NCBI GenBank assembly: GCA_034638255.1 | Contig: JAWPGT010000074.1 | Span: 1-64,000 of the forward strand | Length of the DNA: 64,000 nt | Direction of reading: 5' to 3' | Origin: Coprinus comatus | Lineage: Eukaryota; Basidiomycota; Agaricomycetes; Agaricales; Agaricaceae | Part shown: positions 18,720-30,412 of the stretch, piece after piece | Numbering within the stretch: the stretch's first letter is position 1 | How the letters are laid out: every line of letters starts with the position of its first letter | Translations under genes and position numbers: made by a program | Notes under the pieces: generated by a model | Seen by the model: the letters and a program-made list of their open reading frames with translations, nothing else | Database searches by the model: none | What the model was told of the DNA's origin: nothing

Positions 18720-21700
18720 CACCTCCTGCTCCTTGACAAACTTGACAAGGCCACCATCCACCAGGCATTCATCAGTGAGGAAATTCAACGTCGTAGAAGG
18801 GCAGTAGACCTTCCCTCCCATGCCTCCGCTTTTTCCACAAGGTCCCAGCCCTCCTCCTCGTCTCAGAAATGCGATTTTTGTAGCAGGTCTGGTCATGTTA
18901 TGGCCAAATGCTGGCAATATGAGAAGGCTCAGAAGAAGGCTGTAGAAAACGCTCAAAAGTGTTCCAATTCGCATCAAACCCAGGCCAACAAGGCCTCAGA
19001 AGCTCCTACACCTTCTCCCACCACCTCAATTGCTGAATCGGCTGCCTGCATCAAGGAATTTGCTGGCAATGCAAGTTGTCTCTCTTCTTCCTCTTCTTCA
19101 TCACCTCTTCAGCTGGATGCTGACTTTCATTGGCTTGCAGACACTGGGGCCACTTCTCATATGACCCCACACCTTCACTGGTTCAAGACCTACTCCCCAG
19201 CTCGCATTCCTGTCCGCTTAGCAGACAATTCAGTTGTTTTTGCAGTTGGTATGGGATCAGTGATGTTTCACCCAGTGTTGAGAGGAAAGAAGGGGAGAGT
19301 GGTCAAGTTTTCTAGAGTTTTACATATTCCTGCCTTAAGAAACAATCTCCTTGCTTGTTTGTACCTTACTCGCCATAAGGGCTTTAATATCAATATATCT
19401 TCACACTCTCTGGTCTTCAGGAAGGATAGGAAGACTCTATTTACTGCTACCATCACTGAATCCAACAATGCTTTGCTTAATGGCACTGTGGTCGCTTCAG
19501 AGACTGCATTTTCGGCCTCTACACTCCCCCTTGACCTTTCCCTGTGGCACAGACATCTTATACACCACAATCTTGCTGATTTGAAGAAGCTGATCAGTCA
19601 GGAACTTGTTACTGGTCTTTCCCTGGTCTCTGGAACGCTCCCTGACGCGATTTGTGAGCCCTGCCTTGCTGGGAAGATGCATTCAACCTCATTCCCTCCT
19701 TCTACACACCATACTCGCTCCCCACTTGATCTGGTGCACTCAGATCTTCATGGACTGCTTCCTACAGCTACAGCTCAAGGCTACAAGTACTGGGTGACAT
19801 TTATAGATGATTCTACGCGTTTTCGGGCTGTGTACCTGCTCAAGGCCAAGTCAGAAGCCTTTGAAGCGTTCAAAGCATACAAATCATGGGCTGAGAACCA
19901 GCTGGGGACCAAGATCAAGGCTCTACAGGATGATAAAGGGGGTGAATACATGTCTAAAGCATTCATTTCTTTCACAACTCAGTCTGGGATTGAAAGGAGA
20001 CATTCTACTCGCAATAGACCACAGCAGAATGGCCTAGCAGAGCGCTCCAATCGAACTATGGGTGAGAGAATCACCACAATGCTCTCAGAGTCAGGTTTAC
20101 CTCCATCTTTCTGGGGTGAATGCTTGGCTGCTATGGTTCATGTTTGGAATTTCCTTCCCACCTCACCTCTACCCAACACTATACCTTATGAGGCCTTCTA
20201 TAAGTGAAAACCCGACATTTCCCACCTCAGAGTATGGGGCTGCACTGCCTATGTCTATATTCAGAAGGATAAAAGGAAATCTTTGGAGCCTCACATGGAA
20301 AAATGTGTTTTTCTGGGATATCCCACTGGCTACAAGGGCTGGAAGTTCTACAATCCAACTACAAGGAAGGTTATCATCTCTGAGACTGCTCAGTTTGATG
20401 AGAGGTGGTTCCCTGGGCTGTCAAAAGCGAAAATGGATGCTATTCCTGACTTTGGGCTGTCCCCTCCTCCATCTTGTCCCTCTACTTTGCTTTCTTTGCC
20501 CTCTAGCTCCTCTATTCCTCCTCCTGACAATGTTTCAGCTTCTGAAGATGAGGGGGGTAGTGTATCACATCCTGTGGTCGCTCCTGCAGCTCCAATTGTT
20601 CCTCCTGCTCTCCCTGCAGTCGCTTTACCTCCTGTGGCTCCAATTCCTCTTCAAGAACCTGTTCCATCTCCATCTCCATCACCAACACTCTCACCAAAGC
20701 ACTCACCTCTATCTATACCTCCAATGCCTCCATCCTCTTCTTTACCTCCTCCAACCACTCCTGTCCACCAGCAACCTCCCTCAGCTGAACCACTAGCTAG
20801 AAGACAAGGTACTTGCATCAGAATAGCTCCCTACAACTGGTGGGATGCTAAAGAACAACTAAAATGTCATCCTATAGCTAGATTACCAGTTGAACCAGCT
20901 CCAGTAGCTCAGAACAATGGGAATGATGATGATGATGATGATGAGCTTGAAGAGTTAGCTCTCTACATGAATGATGAGGGTTTTTGGGTGGTAGAGTTTA
21001 CTGGAGCTGTTACTGGTGGTGAGCCTGGTTCATTCAAGACTGCTATGGAGTCCTGTGCATCCGAAGATTGGAAAGAAGCCATGGATAAGGAGTTTGGGAT
21101 CCTGGAGGCTAATGGGACATGGGAACTCGTTCCTTTGCCTTCAGGACAGAAGGCTATCAAGTCTGGATGGGTCTACAAGGTGAAAGAGAACCCAGATGGC
21201 TCTATAGAGTACTACAAAGCTCACATTATGGCCAAGGGATATGCACAGAGGCCTGGTTATGATTATACTGAGGTTTTTGCTCCTACTTTTCGGCCTGCTT
21301 CTCTTAGGCTCATTGTTGCTCTGGCTGCTAAAGAGGGCTACAAACTGCACTCTTTGGATATTTCATCTGCCTTCACTTATGGAGACCTGGAGGAAGAGAT
21401 TTATATGAAGCAACCTGAAGGATACCACCAAGGCGCTCCAAACATGGTTTTTAGGCTCAGGAAGTCACTCTATGGCCTCAAACAAGCTGCCAGGCAGTGG
21501 AACAAGAAGCTACACTCCATTTTCATCTCTCTTGGTTACACCAGACTCCAATCTGACAGTTCTATCTATCTCTACTCCAAAGGTCCAGTTAAGGTCATTG
21601 TTCCTGTGTTTATTGATGACATTACTCTTGCTTCGAAGGATGACAAGGCCATGGATGATACAGTCAAGGAACTCTCAGCTCACTTCAAACTTCGTGACCT

Positions 21701-22577
21701 TGGTCCAACATCCTGGCTACTGGCTGTCAAGGTTGAACAAGACCTTCTTCATCATTCTATCTCTCTCAGTCAAGAGAAATACACCAGGGACCTTCTAGAA
21801 CACTTCCAGATGTCCGATTGCAAGCCTGTGAAGACCCCACTAGCTCCTGGACTTGATCTTTCTACAGTTGTGGTCACTTCAGATGATCAACTCAAGATGA
21901 AAGATGTTCCTTACCTCAGTGCAGTTGGAGCCCTTCAGTATCTGGCCACCATGACTCGTCCTGACATTGCTTTTGCTGTCTCCTACCTTGGGAGATTCAA
22001 CCACAACCCAGGTCCAGCTCATTGGGCAGCTGTAAAGCATTTATTTCGCTATTTGAAGGGTACTATGGGCTACAAGTTGGTTTATAGAGGTGATTTGGCG
22101 TCCAATGAGCCATTTGTGATGTTTACAGATGCCTCTCATGGTTCCTGTCAAGCTACAGGAAGGGCAACAGGTGGATATGTGACTCTGGTGTGTGGTGCAG
22201 CTGTAGGATGGTCCTCAAAGCATCAGAGCATGGTTACTCTCTCTTCTACTGAAGCTGAGTACATTGCTGCAGTTGAGGCTGGAAAGGAAATCATGTGGAT
22301 GAGAAATATCCTGTTAGAGTTTGGTTACACTCCCACTTTCTCTTCCACCCTCTACATTGACAACCAGTCAGCAATAACTGTGTCCAAGAATCCTGAACAC
22401 TATGGTAGGATGAAACAGCTTGATTTGCGCTTTTTCTGGCTCAGAGAAGTTGTCCAAAGGAAGATCATTTCCCCTGTCTACATTCCTACCTCTGAACAAC
22501 TTGCAGACATCTTTACCAAGGCTGTTCAACCCAAGGTCGTTTCTCATCTTGTTCCTCTTCTTGGACTGTCATCATGA
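18720..22577 (+). pseudogene. Copia-A Gag-Pol, main part, one internal stop
   Basis: The frame continues Copia gag in phase. It holds a zinc knuckle (CDFCSRSGHVMAKC), aspartic protease (WLADTGATSHM), GAG-pre-integrase (LWHRHLIHHN ... CEPCLAGK), the integrase core (LVHSDLHG; FIDDSTRF; LQDDKGGEY; NGLAERSNRT), reverse transcriptase (KAHIMAKGYAQRPGYDYTE; VPVFIDDITLAS) and RNase H (MFTDASHG; LSSTEAEYIAA; LYIDNQSA). It ends TGA at 22575-22577. A TGA at 20205-20207 (after YEAFYK) interrupts the frame within the integrase; the sequence after it stays in the same frame. With the Gypsy-B insertion, this copy cannot make a polyprotein. Confidence 0.94.
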
Positions 22578-22612
22578 TTCCCTTTCTCTTCCATTGTTTG
22601 TTTGGACTGTCT

Positions 22613-22626
22613 AGATCAGGGGGGTA
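22613..22626 (+). other. Copia-A polypurine tract
   Basis: AGATCAGGGGGGTA immediately precedes the 3' LTR. Confidence 0.8.
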
Positions 22627-22921
22627 TGTCAGGATTGCTCCAGACAGTCCTAATGTCAGGAGTTGATGGACTTGTAGCTTGTGATCGCTTTTCTGATCAT
22701 GTGGTGTTACTGTGTGATGTCACAGCTTGTAGAAGCGTCCTGCAGACACTTGGTGACCTTCTAGTCTCATACCATTGTCTGCAGGTGAGTAGTTATAGTT
22801 TAGTATCATGTTTAAGTCTCATACCATTGTCTGCAGTGTATCTTACTCATTTCTTAATCAATCACCTTCGTTTCTTCGTTAATCTACGTGTCCCGTCGTG
22901 CTCTACGTTCCTGCGCTTACA
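22627..22921 (+). repeat. Copia-A 3' LTR, 295 bp
   Basis: Partner of 9459-9753 with five transitions. A reading frame of the downstream gene begins inside it by chance. Confidence 0.95.
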
Positions 22922-24187
22922 CCAGGTCCATCACAGATCTTGCAAACTTCTCACAACGAAAGTGATGATAGTGAGGACAATGAGTCTCAACTTGAAGGTT
23001 CTCAATTCCCACTCTTCCCAGCCTTTTCCAACCTTCACCCAAGAGCTTATTATGTGGATAAAGGAGTCACCCTTTATGACACCGTGAACTTATTTGTCCA
23101 TTATTGTGCCGAGAAAAGTTTGTTCCTACCCAACAAGAATGTTGTACCAACCGCAAGCAAGTATAAGAACAGGATCTCTCAGGGAGAGTCTACTAGAAAA
23201 GCTTATCCGGATGGTTCCTCGATATCCCTTATGGTCCAACCCTATCATCCTCCACAACCTGACACCTTATATGAAAATATCAACCAATTGTTAATGGACT
23301 GTATTCCTCTGAGGTCCCATGATCCAAAAACACTCTACAATCCTATCTATTTTCATAACAAGATTAAGGGATTGGAGGGTCGTGCAAAGGAAGCTGGATC
23401 CCTGTCAGAATCAACTGCAAATGTTGACGAGATGCTCTGGTTTGCAGCTTGGATTATTCTTCAGCTATTAGGCTGGAATGATGATGACTGTATACTTTCT
23501 ATTGAAAAGTTGACTGGGTCCAGGGTAGTTGTGCTTCAGAAAGGATTGGCCCATACTAATAAAAGGCAAGCTCCTGTCGAATCTGTGAACATTTCTGTAA
23601 AGCATTCTTATGAGGGCAAGCGAAATATTCTTTGACCCACAGATGTTGTGGCGACGATTGTCAACGAAAATACCTCCCATCCACTGCCTGGAACCGAGGA
23701 ACACAAGGGTCACCCTTCCACAAGTACCAAGAAGAGCTCTCGACTCATAGAGTATGGTAGATCCCCAGCGCTGAACACGATATTCACCCTGTGGGAAAAG
23801 CTGTATACCCACCCAGCACGCCTCGGAATTTTGACCAGTTACTATGGTACATTTTACCACTATGTCATCAAACAGAATCCTCGGTCAATTTTTAATTCGG
23901 ATAATCACGGGCAGCGTTGGGATGCAGAACAGGACAAAATTAGTACAACTCCAGAGACTCACGGAGATATACTATACCTCTATATCTGGTCCATTCTTAA
24001 TGGTATATTTCTTGATGACGAGAGCGCGGTACCAGAATCCTTCTCCCTACTTCCAGAACTTAAGAAGTTCAAAAGTAAACACCCTTACCCTGATTATCTC
24101 AAGTCCGAAGAGTTCAAATATAACATAACTAAAGATCCGATCCGGGCACGAGCAAAGGGTTGGCGTATACTTGAGGAAGCGAGTTGA
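22922..24187 (+). pseudogene. Kinase-linked gene family, plus-strand copy, truncated with a stop
   Basis: The reading frame enters directly from the Copia LTR, so the original 5' end is missing. It encodes an acidic, Ser-rich leader, then FPAFSNLHPRAYYVDKGV, a central region (DEMLWFAAWIILQLLGWND), and a TGA at 23633-23635. The same frame continues to TGA at 24185-24187 with the family signature TSYYGTFYHY ... SIFNSDNHGQRWDAEQDK ... ETHGDILY, paralogous to 6121-7329. The stop falls within an alignable stretch (VKHSYEGKRNIL before it, NENTSHPLPG after it), so it is not an intron. No kinase lobe is visible downstream, unlike in the other copy. The biochemical function is unknown. Confidence 0.7.
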
Positions 24188-24716
24188 GATATTTCTAAGT
24201 ACGTTTGAGCAGTTTTATGTTTGTATTCTCACTGGGCATTTTTCTTGACGTTCAAGAACACGTTTAATCCACAAAACCTAAAGACTTTCAACCCGTTCGT
24301 GCTACAAGAGTTCGAGGGCGCCATCTTTTCCCACTTATTCTAGTTTAACCTGGAGTGTCATTCGATTTGAGAGAAACAAATGAAGTGGACCAGCATTATT
24401 TTTAGGTTGTGAATTATGATGTATTTTGACAATATAAAAATATGTTCAAATTACAAACCAATAGCTCGTAAATCTATCTACCACCACTACAGCCAGTTGC
24501 ATGGTACGCCCAATGAATTTCCTTTTACTTCTACTATACTATATCATTATATGGTAATGACTTAAATCAAATGAATGATGTATATTACCTCGTCCAAGGC
24601 TCTCACTTAACAGACCGAGTCGAGCTGAAGGTGCATTGTGTAAATAAATCCAATTGGAAAAACACAGTAGACTATTATGTGAGACATATACCTACGATAC
24701 TTCACTCATTTACCTC
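24188..24716. other. Intergenic, nothing recognised
   Basis: AT-rich sequence between the pseudogene end and the 3' end of the GH15 gene. No coding or RNA signal is seen. Confidence 0.6.
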
Positions 24717-27700
24717 TTAAATTTGCTCTTTCGAATCGAGCGTTCTCGAAAGATTATACGCTGCCGAAATTAAAGTAACATGCCTACATATACACAGAAA
24801 TCGGATATCATTTAGCATCCATGTGCTAAGATGTAGAAGAAGAAAAAAACACGTACGTGAATCCTTGAACAGCATTTCCTAACCTAGATAAACAAATAAT
24901 TCGTTTCAGTACCATGAAATACGATAAGAAGCGAAAAAGAGAACGCACGATTCTCCCGAGTCCGAAATTTCCTCACTACACAATCCAACATGATTCAAAT
25001 AAAGCAAGAAGTCCTCAAACATAGTGATAGCTCTCGGAAGGAAGGAGCGATCAATTTGTCCAGCTCTAGTCAGAGCCTCGACACACCTAGTTAAAAGACC
25101 GGCGTTTAATTAGAAACCATACTGATAGGCTGAGATCGTAGAACTTCTGGAGCTTACCAGAGAGTGCAAAGACAAAATGTACCCTCTTCTCCGCCTATAC
25201 CGTCATCAGTCTTACGCGTATCATAACGATATACCAGGTTCTATGTGTGTTACTCGACGTAAGTAATGGGACTTTGGATTTAAACTTGAAAGAAACTTTT
25301 GGCATACGTTCGATGTCAATCCACCTTTGTCAGGTGACCTCAAGATCTGCTTTAACGTCGAAACAAACCTAGGATCACTCTACATTCCTCAAGTTAGAGA
25401 AAGAGTATTCTCTAATACTGTGTACACTCACAGCTTGCATAAAGAACACCAAAGGCATAATCAAAACCGCACTATCCACGACAGTAGTATCTTCATAACT
25501 CTGTCCAAAGTACTTCCCTTCCTTATTCCAAGCATTATGCATAATATCCTCATATAATTCATCTCTAGCTGCTAGCCATTTGAATCGATTTGGACATGGC
25601 AGTGAACGTTTATCTGCAAGTCGAAGCCCACGATCAATTGCTACCCAAAGCATGATCTATATTGGGTCGTTGTTCAGTATCATTTGTGATGCTGTTGAAT
25701 GGGACTTTGACCTTGGAGTACTATAATAATGTCTATTAGAAGGATTGAAACCTAGGTAAAAAATAGGAGAAACACATACTGTGAAGTTTCGTTCTCTGTT
25801 TCTGACTTCCCTGTTGAACTTTTATAGTTATCCATTCTAATACATGGGAGAAAAACATACCAGATCGACCTAAAGCAAATGTGGTCAATTCAAGTTGACA
25901 CTTTGAATTACAGAAAAATAAACATGACTTACAAATCGGTGTCCTTATGATGTGCGACAACGACTATTGAGATAAACGTTTTTAGTTTCTTGGGCAATCA
26001 CAACCATTTTGCACGACTCACAATCAACACTATGACGCAAATGACGTTAGTGCCATAAAAGAACAAATTAAAAGTCACTTACAGTTCACGGACCAAAACC
26101 CTATTTCAACATCTCTTGTTAGCCTGTCTGTACACCTTGTTCCATGTAAAGAAAGGCATACCAATCATCGTAAGCCTATGATAATGATATAGTCAGCGAC
26201 CAGTTTAGGTCAGATACAACATTACGTACAAGTGGTTTCCCAAACTATTTCAGTCCCATCATTTCAGTTTATCGACATATATCAGTGATTGATTGAACAC
26301 ATACCTTCTGGCCAAGGTAGATACAATCCAATCTTATCACACCATATCTCATCAATAATCACAGCCTAGCGTACTGAAAGTAAATTTACATACAGTTCTC
26401 CGTAGATGTCCTAAAGAGGCAGCGTCAGTTAACTGAAAAAAAAAAATGGAGGATCCAGGAGAGAGGAAACGTACCAATTGAATATGATCAGCAGCCCCAT
26501 TTCCAATTCGAACGGGTTTAGAACCTTTATGACCATCGAGGTGCGTCAGTTCGGCTTCAGGTATAGTACTATCACCTGGATGTGATATTTAGTTTCAATT
26601 TCGTTAAACAGGAGATAAATAGAAAGTAAAACGATTTACCATGAATGGTGTACATGATATTTAAACTTCCATCTGGATTTTTATGCCTCAATCTCTCGAA
26701 GATGAAACCGAGATACGCTGAATATCATGCTTCAATTTGATGGTATTTATGATAAATGCTGAACAAAGTACTCACCATTAGCCTCTTGGGTAAACCCAAG
26801 CCTAATTAAGGCATACAATGTGAACGAAGAATCGCGAATCCATGAATATCGATAATCCCTTCATAAAATCCCGAAATGAGTAAATCACTCCCAAACTTCC
26901 AAGGTAATCTATATGGGTATAAAATTACACACCAATTCCTAGTTCCCCCAATATACTCAGGCAAACTGAAAGTAGGACTAGCAACAACAGCACCTGAATA
27001 TACATCGCATCAACATCCATATTAGTTAAAATAACCCAGAGTAAAAATCAAAAGAGCTATTTTGAGAGAAAACGCACCAGTCGGTTCGAAGATAAGGAGT
27101 TTCAGTGCGAGAGCACTGCGCAATACAGCCTCTTTCCAAGATCCGGCGTACGTATTCTGACGAATCCAGTCGTACCAATACCTGTTTGTAGTCTGATTGT
27201 ATTTTGAAGACCCAATGGATTGGAAATTAAAAAAAGAATAACTGGGCGGTGATATAAGATGTGCTTACGTGGAGTAACGAGTGAATAAGTTCCTTGATTG
27301 AAAATAATTATATTAAAAAAAACCGAATTGGAATTTGGTGGGTGTCGAAATGCACACCTTGGTAAGGAAAGGATCTTCCAGCGAAGTTGCTTTATGTAAA
27401 ATTTTTGTCAGATGAGTTTCCTTCTCAGAAATCACTTGTATGTCCGTATTTCCACTAGGGGTTTGAATAATAATTCCAGATTGATAGGTGGGTGGAAGTA
27501 TACTCGGGGTAACCCCTTCAGCCTCAACACCTTTCGACGACTTAATCCCATACTCATAATTATTAATCGATCCAGGTGGGTTCCGTAAGATGAAGGTAAC
27601 AGCTTGACCTTCGACGAGATGAATGAACGCCTGTGCCGCAAGTCCTTTGTGTCCTTTGGTAGATAAATCGAGGGTAGTAAGATGGACCACTGGTAAATCA

Positions 27701-28431
27701 ACATCTTCGCTTATTTTTTCGGGGACATAACGGAGATCAAGGGTTAGGTCCGCGGATTCAAATAAGGCCTTCTTCTGCTTTCCAACACCAAAGGGAATAG
27801 TGTCATCATCGACGATACTAGTGACATGCGGGTTTCGAGCGTAATTGAAGGCGGGTGCACATTCAACGTTGATTGCAAGCGAACCTCTGATGCATTCAAC
27901 ACGTCGAATGAGCCATGGAAGGAGCGGTTTATGGTTGGCAGGACCTATTGCACTTGCTTGGCGTGGACGAGGGAGAAAGTCTGAAAAAGAAATTGAACAG
28001 TGCAACGGTAATCCCAGGACAAAGAAACCATACCAGTGACGCTAACAACACCAATATCGTTCATGAATTTGGTTTGTAGGACATTGGAACTTGGAAGATA
28101 ATTTTGTTTGGAGGTGTACGGGATGCTGGGGTAGATTGAAAAGTGCCCTCCCTTGTCTTTGTCGAGGATACGGGCAAAAACGGATGGCGAATCGAAGTTG
28201 GGAACACAGTAGCTCTCGACTGGGTACTTGTTAGCTTCTGTATTGGAAATATCTTATACATTAAACATACTTGAACCGTCAAGACTGACAAGGGCAGCAG
28301 TTCTCAAGTTTCCAATCCTACAACAGTTATCAGTATACCTCGTTCTAACGTCATGAGCACCCAAGTACTCACAATCCATGGTCGGCAATTGGAAGATATC
28401 CTCGATCCTGTCCGGGCTGGTAGTAGTTCAT
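24717..28431 (-). CDS. GH15 trehalase/glucoamylase-like glycoside hydrolase, 26 exons
   Basis: Splicing by hand gives 2169 nt, an ATG-to-TAA frame of 722 residues. Exons, 5' to 3': 28373-28431, 28271-28317, 28034-28219, 27358-27980, 27269-27292, 27078-27192, 26933-26993, 26776-26858, 26640-26717, 26475-26575, 26394-26410, 26305-26332, 26230-26244, 26162-26175, 26083-26100, 26022-26029, 25933-25963, 25861-25869, 25780-25810, 25712-25720, 25432-25656, 25308-25379, 25158-25240, 24949-25086, 24857-24883, 24717-24783. The N-terminal domain ([33 protein letters not shown]) is the trehalase-like GH15 module. The (alpha/alpha)6 barrel shows [17 protein letters not shown] (Glu 507, likely acid) and GGEEGTF (Glu 636/637, likely base). 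It probably hydrolyses an alpha-glucoside such as trehalose in the cytosol; no signal peptide is seen. Junctions in the small exons rest on family homology. Confidence 0.9.
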
Positions 28432-29116
28432 GATAGAACGACGGCTGTGGGTGAAACAGATAGCGTAAGATTGAATCCGATAGACGCGTAGAGACCTAGT
28501 GTCAAGGCCTTTTAATACTCGCATCGCCCCAATCTTGGGTCACTACCCAGTCATAAGAATGCCTGGTGATGTATGACGACACCATCAATCCCCCTCTGGT
28601 CGCATTCCCACGGACAACAAGTATCAGATATACACAACTCAGGTACTCAACACCCCCACAAACAAACACTCACTCTATGCTCTCTGTGTAGTGTATACTA
28701 GCACTGGTATGTCAGTCTCACAAAACATATTCTCTTCATTTCTCTTATTAAACATGAAAAACCAAGAACTATTTTAAACGACCAAATATCCATCGATTAT
28801 CGATAGACCTATTTTGTAGTCTTCTAGCACCCTCCTGACTTAACACCGTGTATTAGAAGCCTGCTGTATATGTAGATGTCACTATTGAACTCATGATTGA
28901 CGCCAAAAACGACGGAAACAGCTTTAGTGACACTTGTACATGGGTCAGTACTTCATCGATGTGTCAATAACGAACAAGCAACATCTTGAGAACTATTAAA
29001 TCATATCTGTATCCTCCAACTACTCTTTTTTTAACAATAATATCTTGATGCAAGTTCTTAAACACAGTTACACAGAATCGATCATTACAAAACTCAACGA
29101 AATGACGTCAAAAAGG
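28432..29116. other. Upstream region of the GH15 gene, no gene seen
   Basis: About 0.7 kb between the GH15 start and a tRNA. Presumably it holds the GH15 promoter; no TATA box or operator is clear. Confidence 0.5.
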
Positions 29117-29197
29117 TGAACCCCACCCGGATTGAACGGATGACCTTGTGGAAACACACAGCTGGAATCACATGCTCTACCACTGAGCTAGGGGTCC
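29117..29197 (-). tRNA. tRNA-Trp(CCA) with a 9-nt intron
   Basis: On the minus strand GGACCCC pairs with GGGGTTC plus discriminator A. The D-arm is GCTC...GAGC, the T-arm is ATCCG-TTCAATC-CGGGT, and the anticodon loop reads TTCCAG, giving CCA (Trp) at positions 34-36. The distance between the anticodon and the variable loop is 9 nt too long, consistent with an intron after position 37 (CTGTGTGTT). The spliced length is 72 nt. The anticodon stem TGTGA/CCACA has one A-C mismatch next to the loop, a slight doubt. The 3' CCA is not encoded, as normal. Confidence 0.8.
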
Positions 29198-29629
29198 TTG
29201 TTTGGTTGTTACGTCAATTTAATTAGGTGATTGGTCAAGGAAGATAATACTTAGAAAATAGATGCGCCATTTTTTGATATACATGATGTATTATACACAT
29301 ACACAAGTGAACGGGAAAAATACTCTGTCATATAGTTGAACCCTCAAACAGTGGTGAAACATTAACATGGCTCAGCATGACGATATGATGCCGTAAACTG
29401 AGACATCTCCAAGGACAACTCGTTTCTTCTCTTTCCTCCAACGATCGGTTTCGACTAGTCGCAACGATGAACAAAACATGTTTATCTCCAATAATCCTCC
29501 AGTAGGATCCATATCCCTCGCGGCCGCGTTTATACAGTCAAGCATTCAATGTTGTATGAGACTGATGTCAGTGAGTTGGAAATCTTGGGCTCAGGAAGTC
29601 AAGATGTCAGCATTTAAAGATGTACTCTT
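29198..29629. other. Intergenic, nothing recognised
   Basis: No supported gene. It contains a NotI-like GCGGCCGC at about 29520. Confidence 0.5.
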
Positions 29630-30373
29630 GTAGGAACCTGGAGGATTACCATCCCAGAAAACCAGCGAGTCCCGGATCCTCCATGGTGAGTAATGTAACC
29701 GGACTTTGCTGAGCCATTGATTGACTTTATATATCAGGTTGTTAGTATTACACACAATGTACCCTTACTCAATTATGCTCGTTGTTTACGGTACGATATT
29801 GCGCAACCATTGACAATCGGCTTCTGGTAAGCATTCCTTATAAATATGGAGTCACTAACCTCGGAACTTCTAAGTAGGTATATCTCTTGTACATTCCTGA
29901 GCATCGATGTTGGTCTCACTCATGGAATGCTCCTGAAACATTCAAACTATGCTCCCTCTCAGGCGTTCTATTATAGTGCAATTGGGGCGGTTGTCTACTT
30001 CATCATAAGTACGCTCCTCCTCTGCAGTATTTGTGGTGCATCCATCTTCCATGCCAATCCTCCCTCCTTCAGTTCTTTTACGATCCCTCAAAGGTCTCTC
30101 ATACTCCAAAATATTCTATTTTAATTCTGCCTATCTCTTGGTGCAGGAGTGTTTGGAGTAATCGAAGGATGGAATTTCGGACTGTATTGGGCATATTACA
30201 CCTTGTTAACCATTGGTATAGGTAGTGGTTTTGCATTACAACGAACAGCCAGCAGAATGCTTCTCAACCCATATGCGGCGATTGGTATAACCTCGGTTGG
30301 TCTTATCGTCAATAGATTCGAGGACTACTTGTTGAACGTGGAAAGGTTCGTATCATCAGACGGACGTTGGAGA

Positions 30374-30412
<39 letters not shown>

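Larger units (their letters stand above)
9459..22921 (+). mobile_element. Copia-A: Ty1/Copia retrotransposon, split by Gypsy-B
   Basis: Two 295-bp direct repeats, 9459-9753 and 22627-22921, begin TGTCAGG and end TTACA and flank a Copia-type polyprotein (Gag, protease, integrase, RT, RNase H in that order). The LTRs differ at five positions, all transitions. Gypsy-B (8258 bp) sits in the gag region; removing it with one copy of CCTCT rejoins an open frame of 1485 codons that contains one internal TGA. The bases next to the LTRs (TGATG left, CCAGG right) do not form a target duplication, which hints at recombination after insertion. Confidence 0.95.

Noticed and set aside
23633..23647. Reading the TGA at 23633 as part of an intron
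   Set aside because: Flanking residues align with the paralogue on both sides in the same frame and no GT...AG pair fits, so it is a true stop.
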